A stretch of 64,000 nt of DNA. Source: Candidatus Latescibacterota bacterium (lineage in GTDB: Bacteria; JAAXHH01). Location: the NCBI GenBank assembly GCA_022821085.1, contig JAJEEG010000003.1, forward strand, positions 18,508 to 82,507, written 5' to 3'. The notes under the pieces were generated by a model, which saw only the letters and a list, made by a program, of their open reading frames with translations, did no database searches and was not told the DNA's origin. Positions 27,458 through 36,421 of the stretch are shown here, piece after piece. Position numbers and translations under genes: made by a program. How positions within the stretch are numbered: position 1 is the first letter of the stretch; every line of letters begins with the position of its first letter.

Positions 27458-27522
27458 ATGCCGGCTGTGAATGCCGACTATGAATGCCGGCTGTGAATGC
27501 CGGCTGTGAATGCCGACTATGA
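27458..27522. repeat. 13-bp tandem repeat, 5 copies
   Basis: Units alternate between ATGCCGGCTGTGA (X) and ATGCCGACTATGA (Y) in the order X-Y-X-X-Y at 27458, 27471, 27484, 27497 and 27510. They fill the gap between the oxidoreductase and the isomerase. Each unit contains ATG and TGA in different frames, so no peptide is encoded. Confidence 0.92.
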
Positions 27523-27543
27523 AACTGAAAGGAGCAGTCAATC

Positions 27544-28545
27544 ATGTCTCGTCCCGTAACGCTTTTTACCGGCCAGTGGGCGGACCTCACCCTCGACACG
27601 CTTGCCGGGAAGGCGGCGAGCTGGGGGTTCGACGGTCTCGAGCTGGCCTGCTGGGGTGACCACTTCGACGTGAATCAGGGCGCCGAAAGCAAGGCGTACT
27701 GCGAGGACCGCAGGGCGCTGCTGGACAAGCACGGCCTGCAGGTGTTTTCCATCAGCAACCATCTCGCCGGCCAGGCGGTCTGCGACCTGATCGATGCCCG
27801 CCACGAGGCGATCCTGCCGCCCCATGTCTGGGGGGACGGGGACCCGGAAGGCGTGCGCCGGCGCGCGGCCGAGGAAATGAAGCAGACCGCCCGGGCCGCC
27901 GCGAACATGGGCCTCGACGTGGCCAACGGGTTCACCGGCTCGTCGATCTGGCACCTGCTCTATTCCTTCCCGCCCGTGGACCCTTCGTCCATAGATGCGG
28001 GATATGAGGACTTCGCGGCCCGCTGGAATCCGATCCTGGACGTGTTCGACGAGGTGGGCGTGAAGTTCGGTCTTGAGGTGCATCCCACGGAGATCGCCTT
28101 CGACATCTCCTCGGCGCAGCGGGCGCTGGACGCCCTGGGCAATCGCGAGGCCTTCGGATTCAACTACGACCCCAGCCACTTCGGCTACCAGGGGGTGGAC
28201 TACGTCGAGTTCATCCGGACCTTCAAGGACCGCATCTACCACGTGCACATGAAGGACGTCTGGTGGTCGGAACGCCCGACCCGGGCCGGCGTCTTCGGCG
28301 GACACGTAAACTTCGGCCATTCAGACCGTTTCTGGGATTTCCGGTCCCTCGGCCGCGGCAGCATCGATTTCGAGGAGATCATCCGCGCGCTGAACGAGAT
28401 CGGGTACCAGGGTCCCCTCTCCATCGAGTGGGAGGACAGCGGCATGGACCGCGAGCACGGCGCCGAGGAGGCCTGCGCCTTCACGAAGGGCGTCGACTTT
28501 CCGCCGTCCGACGTGGCCTTCGACGCCGCCTTCGCCGAAGAATGA
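27544..28545 (+). CDS. sugar phosphate isomerase/epimerase (AP endonuclease 2 family)
   Basis: 333-residue TIM barrel of the xylose-isomerase-like superfamily. Motifs include [26 protein letters not shown] (metal Glu), [12 protein letters not shown] (metal Asp and His) and Y-H-V-H-M-K-D. ATG 27544 with AAAGGAG upstream. Downstream of a Gfo/Idh/MocA dehydrogenase and upstream of a solute-binding lipoprotein, so a role in uptake and breakdown of a sugar or polyol derivative is plausible but unproven. Confidence 0.87.
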   Translation: MSRPVTLFTGQWADLTLDTLAGKAASWGFDGLELACWGDHFDVNQGAESKAYCEDRRALLDKHGLQVFSISNHLAGQAVCDLIDARHEAILPPHVWGDGDPEGVRRRAAEEMKQTARAAANMGLDVANGFTGSSIWHLLYSFPPVDPSSIDAGYEDFAARWNPILDVFDEVGVKFGLEVHPTEIAFDISSAQRALDALGNREAFGFNYDPSHFGYQGVDYVEFIRTFKDRIYHVHMKDVWWSERPTRAGVFGGHVNFGHSDRFWDFRSLGRGSIDFEEIIRALNEIGYQGPLSIEWEDSGMDREHGAEEACAFTKGVDFPPSDVAFDAAFAEE

Positions 28546-28576
28546 CCAATCGGCACGCGGCGACCGGGAGGGCAGG

Positions 28577-30286
28577 ATGGGAGGACGGAACTACGTCCTG
28601 ATCTGCGCCGCCGCGCTTGTCGCAGCGGCCTGCGGGTCACCGGACGACGGATCCGACGACGGGACGCAGACCTCGCGCGTCAATTCGGTGGGGCGGGAAC
28701 TGCCGGCAGACGCCGCCCCGCTCAGCGAGCAGTACATCCGGCTGAGCATGCTGGAACCGTCCACCCTGGACGTGGGCATCTCCCTCTTCGACGCCCAGTT
28801 CAACGCCTTCCTCTTCGAATCCCTGCTGGTCTTCGACGAAGACATGGAGATCAGGGGCGCGGCCGCCGAGTCCTGGTCCGTGGCGGACGACCACGTGACC
28901 TGGACTTTCAGGATCCGAGCGGGCGCGAAGTGGAGCGACGGCCGGCCGGTGACCGCCCACGACTTCGAATGGTCCTTCCGCCGGTTGCTCGATCCCGCCC
29001 ACGCCAATATCTTCGCCTACTTCTACTACCCGATCAAGGGCGCCCGGGCTTTCAACACGGGCCAGACGAGCGACCCGTCGACCGTCGGCGTCCGGGCCGT
29101 GGACGACCGTACGCTGGTGATCGAGACCGAAGAACCGTGTTCGCACTTTCCCTACATCCTCACCTTCTTTACCTCCGTTCCGGCGCCCCGGTGGCAGGTG
29201 GAGAAATACGGGATCAGGTGGTCCGAGCCGGAGTACTGCGTATCCAATTCCACCTGGCGCCTCGCGTCGTGGGACAAGAACGTCCGCATGACCTACGCGC
29301 TGAATCCTCATTACAACGGACCGTGGAAGGGATATCTCGAGCGCATCGAGTTCACCTTCATCCTGCCGGGCTGGCGGGGACTGCCGGCCTATGAGAACGG
29401 CGAGTTCGACCGGATCGGCGTCATGGGTCCCGATTACCATCACGCGCGCATGGACCCCGTCCTGAGCCGCGAGTTGATCACCTATCCGAACTTCGGGACG
29501 TACTATACGATTTTCAAAACGCGCGAGCCGCCCTTCGACAACATCCGGCTGCGCCAGGCCCTGGCCCACGCCATCGACCGGGAATCCATCAGCAACGTCG
29601 TGCTCGGCGGCGCCGCCACGCCGGCCTACGGCATGCTGCCGAAGGGTTTCCCGGGGTACCAGGCGGACCGGATCCGCGCATACCAGGCCTTCGATCCGGA
29701 ACGGGCCCGGGAGCGGCTGGCGCAGGCCGGCTATCCCGGCGGCAAGGGGCTTCCCCCGCTCGAACTCTGGGTGCGGGGCCAGCCGCCGACGCCCGACGAA
29801 TGGAACGTGGTCGTCGCTATGCAGCAGATGTTCGAGGATCATCTGGATATCGAGGTGAACCTGCGGCAGCAGTCCACCAACGCCTTCAACGCCTTCATGC
29901 GCGACCACGAGATCCCGTGGGGTTTCCTGTGGTTCAACATGGACTACCCCGACCCCAGCGACATGATCGCCGTGCCCTGGCGCTCCCAGCCCGCGGGATC
30001 GGGCCGGCAGGACTGGATACACGAGGAGTTCGACCGACTGGTGGATGCCGCCGCGCGGGAATTCAACGAGGAGAAGCGCGTCGCCATGTACCAGGAAGCC
30101 GAGGAGATCCTGGCCGAGCAGGCCGCGGGCGTGTTCCTGCACAATATGGTCAACGCGACCCTGAGCAAGCCGTGGGTCCTGGGTATCGAGGAAAACCGGT
30201 ACGGCGACCGGCGGTGGAGCGGTTTCGCGCCGGCTTTCTCCACCCTGTATATCGGTGAAAACGGGCGAGCATCAGGCCGGCGGTAG
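28577..30286 (+). CDS. family 5 extracellular solute-binding lipoprotein (peptide/nickel ABC type)
   Basis: 569 residues. Signal peptide with lipobox (L-V-A-A-A-C, Cys ~19), then a family 5 binding protein: A-E-S-W-S-V-A-D-D-H-V-T-W-T-F-R-I-R near residue 100, K-W-S-D-G-R-P-V-T-A-H-D-F-E-W-S-F, and R-L-R-Q-A-L-A-H-A-I-D-R. These proteins bind oligopeptides, nickel or oligosaccharides outside the membrane and deliver them to an ABC importer. No permease or ATPase gene is adjacent, so transport components must be elsewhere. The stop TAG lies in the first unit of an 18-bp repeat. Confidence 0.88.
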   Translation: MGGRNYVLICAAALVAAACGSPDDGSDDGTQTSRVNSVGRELPADAAPLSEQYIRLSMLEPSTLDVGISLFDAQFNAFLFESLLVFDEDMEIRGAAAESWSVADDHVTWTFRIRAGAKWSDGRPVTAHDFEWSFRRLLDPAHANIFAYFYYPIKGARAFNTGQTSDPSTVGVRAVDDRTLVIETEEPCSHFPYILTFFTSVPAPRWQVEKYGIRWSEPEYCVSNSTWRLASWDKNVRMTYALNPHYNGPWKGYLERIEFTFILPGWRGLPAYENGEFDRIGVMGPDYHHARMDPVLSRELITYPNFGTYYTIFKTREPPFDNIRLRQALAHAIDRESISNVVLGGAATPAYGMLPKGFPGYQADRIRAYQAFDPERARERLAQAGYPGGKGLPPLELWVRGQPPTPDEWNVVVAMQQMFEDHLDIEVNLRQQSTNAFNAFMRDHEIPWGFLWFNMDYPDPSDMIAVPWRSQPAGSGRQDWIHEEFDRLVDAAAREFNEEKRVAMYQEAEEILAEQAAGVFLHNMVNATLSKPWVLGIEENRYGDRRWSGFAPAFSTLYIGENGRASGRR

Positions 30287-30334
30287 GATTCGTGCTTTCG
30301 GTAGGGTTCGGGCTGTCGGTAGGGTTCAGCGCTA
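30281..30334. repeat. 18-bp tandem repeat, 3 copies, at the end of the binding-protein gene
   Basis: CGGTAGGATTCGTGCTTT, CGGTAGGGTTCGGGCTGT and CGGTAGGGTTCAGCGCTA at 30281, 30299 and 30317. The first unit holds the stop codon of the plus-strand gene; the last ends 10 bp before the end of the convergent gene at 30344. Confidence 0.88.
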
Positions 30335-30343
30335 CGGCACCGA

Positions 30344-31216
30344 TCAGGCAAAGGGGTCCAGGTCGAATCCCGTTTCCGGCCGGATCCGTTCTGTGCCTTC
30401 GGGCCAGTCCGAGGGCCAGTCCCATCCCGGGATCCGCAGGCTTTCCGCGCGAACCCGGTGCGCCGCGGCCCGCCGGTGCACGCCGTGCGGCGCCGTACTG
30501 ACCTCGGAACTGTGGAGCATGGTGGGATAGTAGAAGGTGACGCTTCCTTCGCCCGCCGTGCAGTCGATGGCCTCATGCTCGTGGCTTGCGACATAGGCCT
30601 CGGGTCCGCCCTTCAGTTCAAGCGGTCCTTCGAGGTAGGAGCCGGGGAGGACCTTCATGGCGCCGTTCTCGATGGTCTGAGGGTCCACGTTGATGCGGAC
30701 GATGATGGTCTTCTGGAAGTAGTCTTCCTTCCATTCGATGTCGGCCGGCCTGATGTGTATGTGGCCGAACTGGTTCCAGTGGCCGGAAAGATCGATGTCC
30801 CGGTCCCGGGGCGGGTCTACGATGAAGAAGGTGTCCTGGTGCCATCCGATCTCCGCGTCGCCGCCGGCCACCTTGTCGAACATGGTACCGATGCTCGCGT
30901 GTTTGACCGGCTCGCCCAGGGCGCGTTCGAGCACGCTGACGATGGCGGGATGCCGGGAGAACCGGAGTCCGCCTTCGCACACGGCGTAGAGTTCCCACAG
31001 CAGCCAGACCGTGTCCTTCGATTTCCCGAGGAGCTTGTCGGTCGGCCGCCCCTTGTATTCCTCTACGCGGCTCGCCTCCGCGATGGTCCGGTCCAGCAGT
31101 CCGCGGAACGTATTCATCTCTTCCGCGGAGAAAACGCCTTCGACGGTTACGATGCCCTTCGTCTTCAGCACATCTACCGCTTCCTGCAGATCCAGCGCGT
31201 TATTACCGTTATTCAT
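30344..31216 (-). CDS. phytanoyl-CoA dioxygenase (PhyH) family protein
   Basis: Fe(II)/2-oxoglutarate-dependent oxygenase family. 290 residues with a W-H-Q-D-T-F motif (first His and Asp of the 2-His-1-carboxylate triad, ~residue 128), a later M-L-H-S-S-E (second His) and R-R-A-A-A-H-R-V-R-A (2-oxoglutarate-binding Arg). ATG 31216 is supported by AGGGGAGTGA upstream. Such enzymes hydroxylate diverse small molecules; the neighbouring sugar-type genes are convergent, so linkage to them is only suggestive. Start and end are both bordered by tandem repeats. Confidence 0.88.
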   Translation of the reverse strand: MNNGNNALDLQEAVDVLKTKGIVTVEGVFSAEEMNTFRGLLDRTIAEASRVEEYKGRPTDKLLGKSKDTVWLLWELYAVCEGGLRFSRHPAIVSVLERALGEPVKHASIGTMFDKVAGGDAEIGWHQDTFFIVDPPRDRDIDLSGHWNQFGHIHIRPADIEWKEDYFQKTIIVRINVDPQTIENGAMKVLPGSYLEGPLELKGGPEAYVASHEHEAIDCTAGEGSVTFYYPTMLHSSEVSTAPHGVHRRAAAHRVRAESLRIPGWDWPSDWPEGTERIRPETGFDLDPFA

Positions 31217-31238
31217 TAAGTCACTCCCCTGGCGATCC

Positions 31239-31340
31239 GGACGGCTAACCCGCGCCGGGCCGCTAATCCGCTCCGGACGGCTAACCCGCGCCGGGCCGCT
31301 AATCCGCTCCGGATCGTTAATCCGCGCCGGACCGCTAACG
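31239..31340. repeat. 18-bp tandem array, 5.6 copies, before the PhyH gene
   Basis: Units of 18 bp start at 31239, alternating GGACGGCTAACCCGCGCC with GGGCCGCTAATCCGCTCC for four units, then a divergent fifth and a partial sixth (GGACCGCTAACGGTT). The first two pairs are an exact 36-bp duplication. The stop codon of the minus-strand lipoprotein gene (31335-31337) falls in the partial unit. Confidence 0.93.
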
Positions 31341-33134
31341 GTTCAGCCTGAGCGTTATGTCTTCCGTCTCCCAACCCAATCGTACTTCCAGGGTATCCGG
31401 ATGGACCATGGACCGTTCGGCGGGAACGAACGGCAAGGCGTTGCCGTAATCGAATTTCCCGTTTCCGTTTGCGTCGCGGTAGGCTTGAAGGATATACCGG
31501 CCCGGCAGCACGTTGTCAAACCGAAAATCCCCGGGACCGTCCAGTTGGGTCTCCGATGAGGGCTCCGAGTCCCGCAACTGGTAAAGGGAGATTCCCACAG
31601 CTCCCGCCCCAGAGGGGTCTTCGTCCTCGAACCGTCCCGAAAGCGAACCGTAGCTTTCGGGATCGATGGTCGAGAAGGTGTACGCGAGCGTGTCGGGACG
31701 GTCGCCCGTGGCCTGCAGCGGCTGGTCGAACCTGTTACTGACCAGGCCGGCCAGTACGAGAATCTCGTAGTCGGTACTCAGCTGCAGCAGGGAATCGGGT
31801 TGCATCGCGGCGACCGTGGCGTCGATCCAGCGGATATCCCCGCCTGATTCCTGGCCCGTGGAATCCCGAAGGACCACGGCCCCTTCCTCCAGGGTAACGG
31901 GTTCGCTGAACGAGAACCGGAGCTCGACGGATTGCGCGACGTCCCGCGAACGATTGTCCGGATGAACTTCCAGGAGCCTCGGCGCCGGCGGGTTCTCAAT
32001 GGACGACCCGGTGAATTCGGCGGTATTCTCCGTCGTGTCCATCGGCTCGGACCACGTGTTTTCCAGTCCGGTAACGGTCAGGCGATAGACCCGGTCACGG
32101 ACCTGGGGCGCCGTGGTTAGCACGATGGTCGCCGGATCCGCCGGATCCTGGTACGCGGACGTGACCTCGAGGCTTTCGTCCGCTTCCACGCCGGCGATGG
32201 CATAAGCGCCCGTGTCCCGGACCATATCCTCGCGAGGCGCCTCGCTCAGGAAGACGCTCACCTCGCGCCGGTGGGACACCCGGGCGGACATTACGTGCAT
32301 GGCGGCGGTATCGTTCACGGCCATCCGGAACCACATGGGACCGTCCGACATGCCCTCCTCCGACATGCCCTCCTCCGACAGGACGACGTCCCGGGTGGGC
32401 ACCCCGATGGGGTCCACGCCCGCGTCGTAGAGACGGTCTCTGCCCTGGTCCAGGAAGGCGAAGAGACGGTAACGGCCGGCCGAGAGATGGGTGAAAGTAA
32501 AGGTTCCGTCCCGGCCGGCCTGGGTCAGGTAGTCCGGGGTCGTACCGGCCGGGTTGGGGTCGGGCTTACCGGCGAGGTCGTAGGCCCAGACATAGGTGTT
32601 CCTGGCGGGCTGGCCGTCGTGGACCGTCAGGCCGTTGACCTCCCCCTCTTCGATGCTGGGGCCGGTCGACAGTGCGTATACAAAGGTTGAATCCATGCGG
32701 TTGCTCCGCATGTCCCTGATGCCGGTGCCCACCGTGATGATGTAGGTTCTGTCGGCCAGCAGTGGTTCCTCGAACCGGACCGTGATCTCGTTGCCTCGCC
32801 AGTTCGGTTCGGCTACGAATTCTACGATCGGCGCGATGTACAGGTTGCCTTCGATGGAACGGGGCTGGATGCGTTCGCTGAAGGTCAGCGTCGGGGATAC
32901 GTCCGGCGGCACGTGGGTCGAACCCGCCGGGGGATCGGTATCTACCACCCAGGGTGGAATACGGTCGCGCGGTCCGCCGGGCGGCATGCCTTCGCGGGCG
33001 CAGGCCACGGCGACCAGGCCGACTATGCAGGCCACGGTGAACAGGCAGGCCTTTCCGGCAAGGCCGACCTTGCCGACCAGGCCGGCCAGGCCGGCCGGAA
33101 TCTTCAGCGCGGTGTGGTCCGGCGTCCCGTTCAT
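31335..33134 (-). CDS. Ig-like domain lipoprotein
   Basis: 599 residues. N-terminal signal peptide with lipobox (A-V-A-C, Cys ~45), then A-R-E-G-M-P-P-G-G-P-R-D-R-I-P-P and an SbsA-type Ig-like domain (S-P-T-L-T-F-S-E-R-I, R-T-Y-I-I-T-V-G-T-G-I-R-D). A second Ig-like block (~360-480) and a C-terminal carboxypeptidase-regulatory-like beta domain with Y-R-D-A-N-G-N-G-K-F-D-Y-G follow. This architecture is common in FCB-group bacteria, where it is exported and of unknown role. The N-terminus before the hydrophobic core is an A-G-L-A-G-L-V-G-K repeat from 9-bp units (33061-33096). Starts 3 bases after the xerC stop. Confidence 0.82.
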   Translation of the reverse strand: MNGTPDHTALKIPAGLAGLVGKVGLAGKACLFTVACIVGLVAVACAREGMPPGGPRDRIPPWVVDTDPPAGSTHVPPDVSPTLTFSERIQPRSIEGNLYIAPIVEFVAEPNWRGNEITVRFEEPLLADRTYIITVGTGIRDMRSNRMDSTFVYALSTGPSIEEGEVNGLTVHDGQPARNTYVWAYDLAGKPDPNPAGTTPDYLTQAGRDGTFTFTHLSAGRYRLFAFLDQGRDRLYDAGVDPIGVPTRDVVLSEEGMSEEGMSDGPMWFRMAVNDTAAMHVMSARVSHRREVSVFLSEAPREDMVRDTGAYAIAGVEADESLEVTSAYQDPADPATIVLTTAPQVRDRVYRLTVTGLENTWSEPMDTTENTAEFTGSSIENPPAPRLLEVHPDNRSRDVAQSVELRFSFSEPVTLEEGAVVLRDSTGQESGGDIRWIDATVAAMQPDSLLQLSTDYEILVLAGLVSNRFDQPLQATGDRPDTLAYTFSTIDPESYGSLSGRFEDEDPSGAGAVGISLYQLRDSEPSSETQLDGPGDFRFDNVLPGRYILQAYRDANGNGKFDYGNALPFVPAERSMVHPDTLEVRLGWETEDITLRLNR

Positions 33135-33137
33135 AGA

Positions 33138-34034
33138 TCAGGCGCGGGGATGCGCCTCATCGTACGTTTTCTTGAGGCGGTCGAGGGCGACGTGGGTATA
33201 GACCTGCGTGGTTGAAAGCCGTTCGTGGCCGAGCAGTTCCTTGACCGCCATCAGGTCCGCGCCGGCGTCGAGCAGGTGCGTGGCGGTCGTATGGCGGAGC
33301 ATGTGGGGCGTCAATCCCTGCTGGCTGATCCGGAGACCGTATCTCCGCAGGATGTACTGGACCCCGCGTCCCGTCAGCCTGCGGCCGTGTTGATTCAGCA
33401 GGAGCGCCGCCGTATCTTCCCGTCCCGTTTTGATCAGCATGGGGCGGACGTCCATATAGGCTGCCAGCGCGGCCAGCGCCGGCCCTCCCAGCGGCACGAT
33501 GCGTTCCCTGTCTCCCTTCCCGATCACGCGGATCCGTTCCTCCGTCATTTCGATCGCGCCGACGTCGAGACCGACGAGCTCCGACAACCGCATGCCCGCG
33601 CCGTAAAGCAGTTCAAGGATGACCACGTCCCGCAGCCCGAGCAACCGGCCGCGGTCGGGCTGGCCGAGCAGGGCTTCCACCTGGCTCTTGTCCAGGAATC
33701 GGGGCAGGTGGCGGTCCCATTTCGGCGTGGTCAGGTAGACGCAGGGGTTGGAGGAAACGATCCCTTCCCGGCATAGGTAGTGGAAGAAGGACCGCACGGC
33801 CGCGAAACGGCGCGCGATGGTCCGCCTGCTGAAGCCTTCCCGGTGCAGGTGGTGAAGGAACGCCCGCACCACGGACTTGTCGACGGATTCCGGGTCCGGC
33901 GGATCGGCGCCGCCGTCTTCGGAGAGGAAAGACTGGAACTGGCCCAGGTCGCCGGCATAGGCCGACCGGGTATGCCGGGAGTAATTACGCTCGATCTCGA
34001 GATGATCGAGAAATTCGCTGACCAGTTTCTCCAT
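33138..34034 (-). CDS. xerC: tyrosine recombinase XerC/XerD
   Basis: Site-specific recombinase that resolves chromosome dimers at dif. 298 residues, the normal length: SAM-like N-terminal DNA-binding domain with E-R-N-Y-S-x-H-T-R-S-A-Y-x-x-D-L, then the catalytic domain with G-A-G-M-R-L-S-E-L (Arg), G-K-G-D-R-E-R-I-V-P-L (Lys), H-M-L-R-H-T-x-A-T-H-L (His and Arg), L-G-H-E and the nucleophilic T-Q-V-Y-T-H-V. ATG 34034 is 10 bases after AGGAGG. XerC and XerD cannot be told apart here. topA ends 5 bases upstream. No dif site was recognised. Confidence 0.92.
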   Translation of the reverse strand: MEKLVSEFLDHLEIERNYSRHTRSAYAGDLGQFQSFLSEDGGADPPDPESVDKSVVRAFLHHLHREGFSRRTIARRFAAVRSFFHYLCREGIVSSNPCVYLTTPKWDRHLPRFLDKSQVEALLGQPDRGRLLGLRDVVILELLYGAGMRLSELVGLDVGAIEMTEERIRVIGKGDRERIVPLGGPALAALAAYMDVRPMLIKTGREDTAALLLNQHGRRLTGRGVQYILRRYGLRISQQGLTPHMLRHTTATHLLDAGADLMAVKELLGHERLSTTQVYTHVALDRLKKTYDEAHPRA

Positions 34035-34039
34035 ATCGG

Positions 34040-36352
34040 TCAAGCCTCCTGGAGGGTCTGGCCGGCCTGGCCGGTCTGGCCGGCCTGACCCGCCAGGTCT
34101 GCCTGGCCGGAAGCATCGGGCTGCGACTCGGCGGCCCGGACGCGATGCTTGCACGACGGGCACTGCAGCGCCTCACGGCCGGATCTTTCCTGTTTCTCGA
34201 CCATGAGGGGATAGTCGCACCGGGGGCAGCGGCGGTCGACCGGCTTGTCCCACACCACGAAACGGCATTTGGGGTAGTTGCTGCAACCGTAGAAGTTCCG
34301 GCCCTTCTGCGACCGGCGCGCCGTGAGGAACCCGTCGCAACCTTCTTCAGGACAGTCGACCCCGAGATTGACCGGACGCGTCTCCCTGCAACGGGGATAT
34401 CCGCTGCACGCCAGGAACGGGCCGTACCGGCCGGTCTTCACGACCATTTTCTCGCCGCACTTCCCGCATACTTCGTCGGTATTCAGGTCGGCGTTCTCTT
34501 CGTCGTTCATCGGCCGGGTGTTCCGGCACGCGGGAAATCCCCCACATGCCATGAACCGTCCGTTTCGGCCCCATCGGATGACCATGGCCTTGCCGCATTT
34601 CTCGCATTTCTCGTCCGTCTCCTCCGTCAGCGAGCTCTTCAACTCGGATCGCTGGGCGTTTACGGACTGCAGCCGCTCGTTGAAGGGCTGGTAGAAGTCT
34701 ACCAGGGTGCCGGTCCAGTCCAGTTCTCCGGTTTCGATACGGTCCAGCGCGTCTTCCATCTTCGCGGTGAACGCCACGTCGAACAGGTCCGGGAAGGCCA
34801 TGACCAGGATGCGGTTTACGGCCAGGCCGAGGTCCGTCGGCGTGAACCGGCCCGCTTTCATGGCCGCGTACTTGCGCATGCGCAGCGTGCTGATGATCTG
34901 GGCATAGGTACTCGGCCGGCCGATCTGCCGGACCTCGAGTTCCTTGACGAGACTCGCCTCGGTGTACCTGGGCGGGGGCTGGGTGAAATGCTGCCTGGGT
35001 TCGAGTTTCTCCAGGGCGAGTTTCTCGTCCTTCCGCAGCTCGGGCAGGGATTTCTCGTCGTCCTTGCCTTCCGCGTCCTCGTCGACCGGTTCTTCATAGG
35101 CCTTCAGGAATCCCGCGAAGGTCGGCACGGTGCCCGTGGCGCGGAACTGGTACTTGCCGGACCGGATGTCCACGGTGGTCACGTCGAAACGGGCCGGACG
35201 CATCTGGGACGCCACGAAGCGCAGCCAGATCAGTTCATACAGCCTGTACTGGTCCTTCGTCAGGAAGGGCTTCATCTTCTCCGGTGTGCGGTCCGCCGCC
35301 GTGGGCCGGATCGCCTCGTGGGCGTCCTGGGCGCCGGCCTTGGTCTTGAACCTGCGCGGCTTGGGGGGGACGTACTCGTCGCCGTAGACCCGGCCGATCA
35401 GGTCCCGAACGGCCGAGATCGCATCGTCCACGACCCGGGTCGAGTCGGTTCTCATGTAGGTGATCAACCCGATGGCCCCCTCGTCGCCCAGTTCGATGCC
35501 TTCGTAAAGTTGCTGGGCGATCATCATGGTCTTCTGGGTAGTGAACCGGAGACGCCGGGCCGCGTCCTGCTGCAGGGTGCTGGTGATGAAGGGCGGATAC
35601 GGGTTGCGCTGCGTGCGCTTCCGCGTGATGTCCTCGATTTCAAAGGCCTTTCCGCGCAGGTCCTCGATCAGCGCCCGGGCCGACTTCTCGTCGGGCAGGT
35701 TGAACTTCTCGCCGTCCACGCGGATCAGCTTGACCGGGAATACGGCGTCCCCCTCCGACCGGAGGTGGGCCGTAATCGACCAGTATTCCTCGACCTTGAA
35801 CTTCTCGATTTCCGCTTCCCGTTCGCAGATCAGCCGCAGCGCCACCGACTGAACCCGTCCCGCGCTCAATCCGCCGGTGATCGTCTTCCAGAGGAAGGGA
35901 CTGACCTGGTATCCGACGAGACGGTCCATGACGCGGCGCGCCTGCTGGGCATTGACTTTCTGCATGTCGATCGACACGGGCTTGTCGATCGCCGTCCGCA
36001 CCGCCCCGGGCGTGATCTCGTGGAAGAGCACCCGTCCCACTTCCTTCTTGCTGTTACCCAGTTGGCTGGCCACGTGCCAGGCGATGGCCTCGCCCTCCCG
36101 GTCGGGGTCGGTCGCGAGGTAGATCTGATCGGCCGTCCGCGCCGCGCTGCGGAGATCTTTCACGACCTTTTCCTTGCCCGGGATCGTCACGTATTCGGGC
36201 TGGAAACCGTTCTGGACGTCGACGCCCAGGCTCTTGGGCGGCAGGTCCCGGACATGGCCCACGGACGCCATGATCTCGAAATCCTTGCCCAGGTACTTCT
36301 TGATCGTACGGGCCTTGGCCGGGGACTCCACGATAACGAGTGATTTGGACAT
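34040..36352 (-). CDS. topA: DNA topoisomerase I
   Basis: Type IA topoisomerase relaxing negative supercoils. 770 residues: Toprim domain (I-V-E-S-P-A-K-A-R-T-I, D-P-D-R-E-G-E-A-I-A-W-H), Y-M-R-T-D-S-T-R with the catalytic Tyr (~300), Q-P-P-P-R-Y-T-E-A-S-L-V-K, then four C-terminal zinc-finger modules (~590-750). The last 25 residues are G-Q-A-G-Q-T type repeats from six 9-bp units (34057-34110), beyond the usual end. ATG 36352. Follows smg with a 69-bp gap containing a 14-bp repeat; the smg-topA adjacency is widely conserved. Confidence 0.96.
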   Translation of the reverse strand: MSKSLVIVESPAKARTIKKYLGKDFEIMASVGHVRDLPPKSLGVDVQNGFQPEYVTIPGKEKVVKDLRSAARTADQIYLATDPDREGEAIAWHVASQLGNSKKEVGRVLFHEITPGAVRTAIDKPVSIDMQKVNAQQARRVMDRLVGYQVSPFLWKTITGGLSAGRVQSVALRLICEREAEIEKFKVEEYWSITAHLRSEGDAVFPVKLIRVDGEKFNLPDEKSARALIEDLRGKAFEIEDITRKRTQRNPYPPFITSTLQQDAARRLRFTTQKTMMIAQQLYEGIELGDEGAIGLITYMRTDSTRVVDDAISAVRDLIGRVYGDEYVPPKPRRFKTKAGAQDAHEAIRPTAADRTPEKMKPFLTKDQYRLYELIWLRFVASQMRPARFDVTTVDIRSGKYQFRATGTVPTFAGFLKAYEEPVDEDAEGKDDEKSLPELRKDEKLALEKLEPRQHFTQPPPRYTEASLVKELEVRQIGRPSTYAQIISTLRMRKYAAMKAGRFTPTDLGLAVNRILVMAFPDLFDVAFTAKMEDALDRIETGELDWTGTLVDFYQPFNERLQSVNAQRSELKSSLTEETDEKCEKCGKAMVIRWGRNGRFMACGGFPACRNTRPMNDEENADLNTDEVCGKCGEKMVVKTGRYGPFLACSGYPRCRETRPVNLGVDCPEEGCDGFLTARRSQKGRNFYGCSNYPKCRFVVWDKPVDRRCPRCDYPLMVEKQERSGREALQCPSCKHRVRAAESQPDASGQADLAGQAGQTGQAGQTLQEA
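34057..34110 (-). repeat. 9-bp in-frame repeat at the end of topA
   Basis: Six 9-bp units such as TCTGGCCGG and CCTGGCCGG (plus-strand writing) lie at 34057-34110 and code in topA for alternating G-Q-A and G-Q-T. The copy number could change without shifting the frame. Confidence 0.85.
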
Positions 36353-36356
36353 ATTT

Positions 36357-36398
36357 GAAAGTAGTCGCGTGAAAGCAGTCGGGTGAAAGTAGTCGCGC
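36357..36398. repeat. 14-bp tandem repeat, 3 copies, before topA
   Basis: GAAAGTAGTCGCGT, GAAAGCAGTCGGGT and GAAAGTAGTCGCGC at 36357, 36371 and 36385, between topA and smg. Confidence 0.88.
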
Positions 36399-36421
36399 TG
36401 GAGACGAAGGAAGGTCGGCCG

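Noticed and set aside
26021..27522. Regular repeats that could suggest a CRISPR array
   Set aside because: Units are directly adjacent with no unique spacers, and no cas gene is nearby.
24336..27599. Very long minus-strand open frame (over 1000 codons) across glyS and the oxidoreductase
   Set aside because: It is antisense to two well-supported genes and the 20-bp array, has biased His/Arg/Val composition and no domain; high GC commonly leaves such frames open.
34145..36343. 730-codon plus-strand frame within topA
   Set aside because: Mirror of topA coding sequence on the other strand; topA motifs and zinc fingers are complete.
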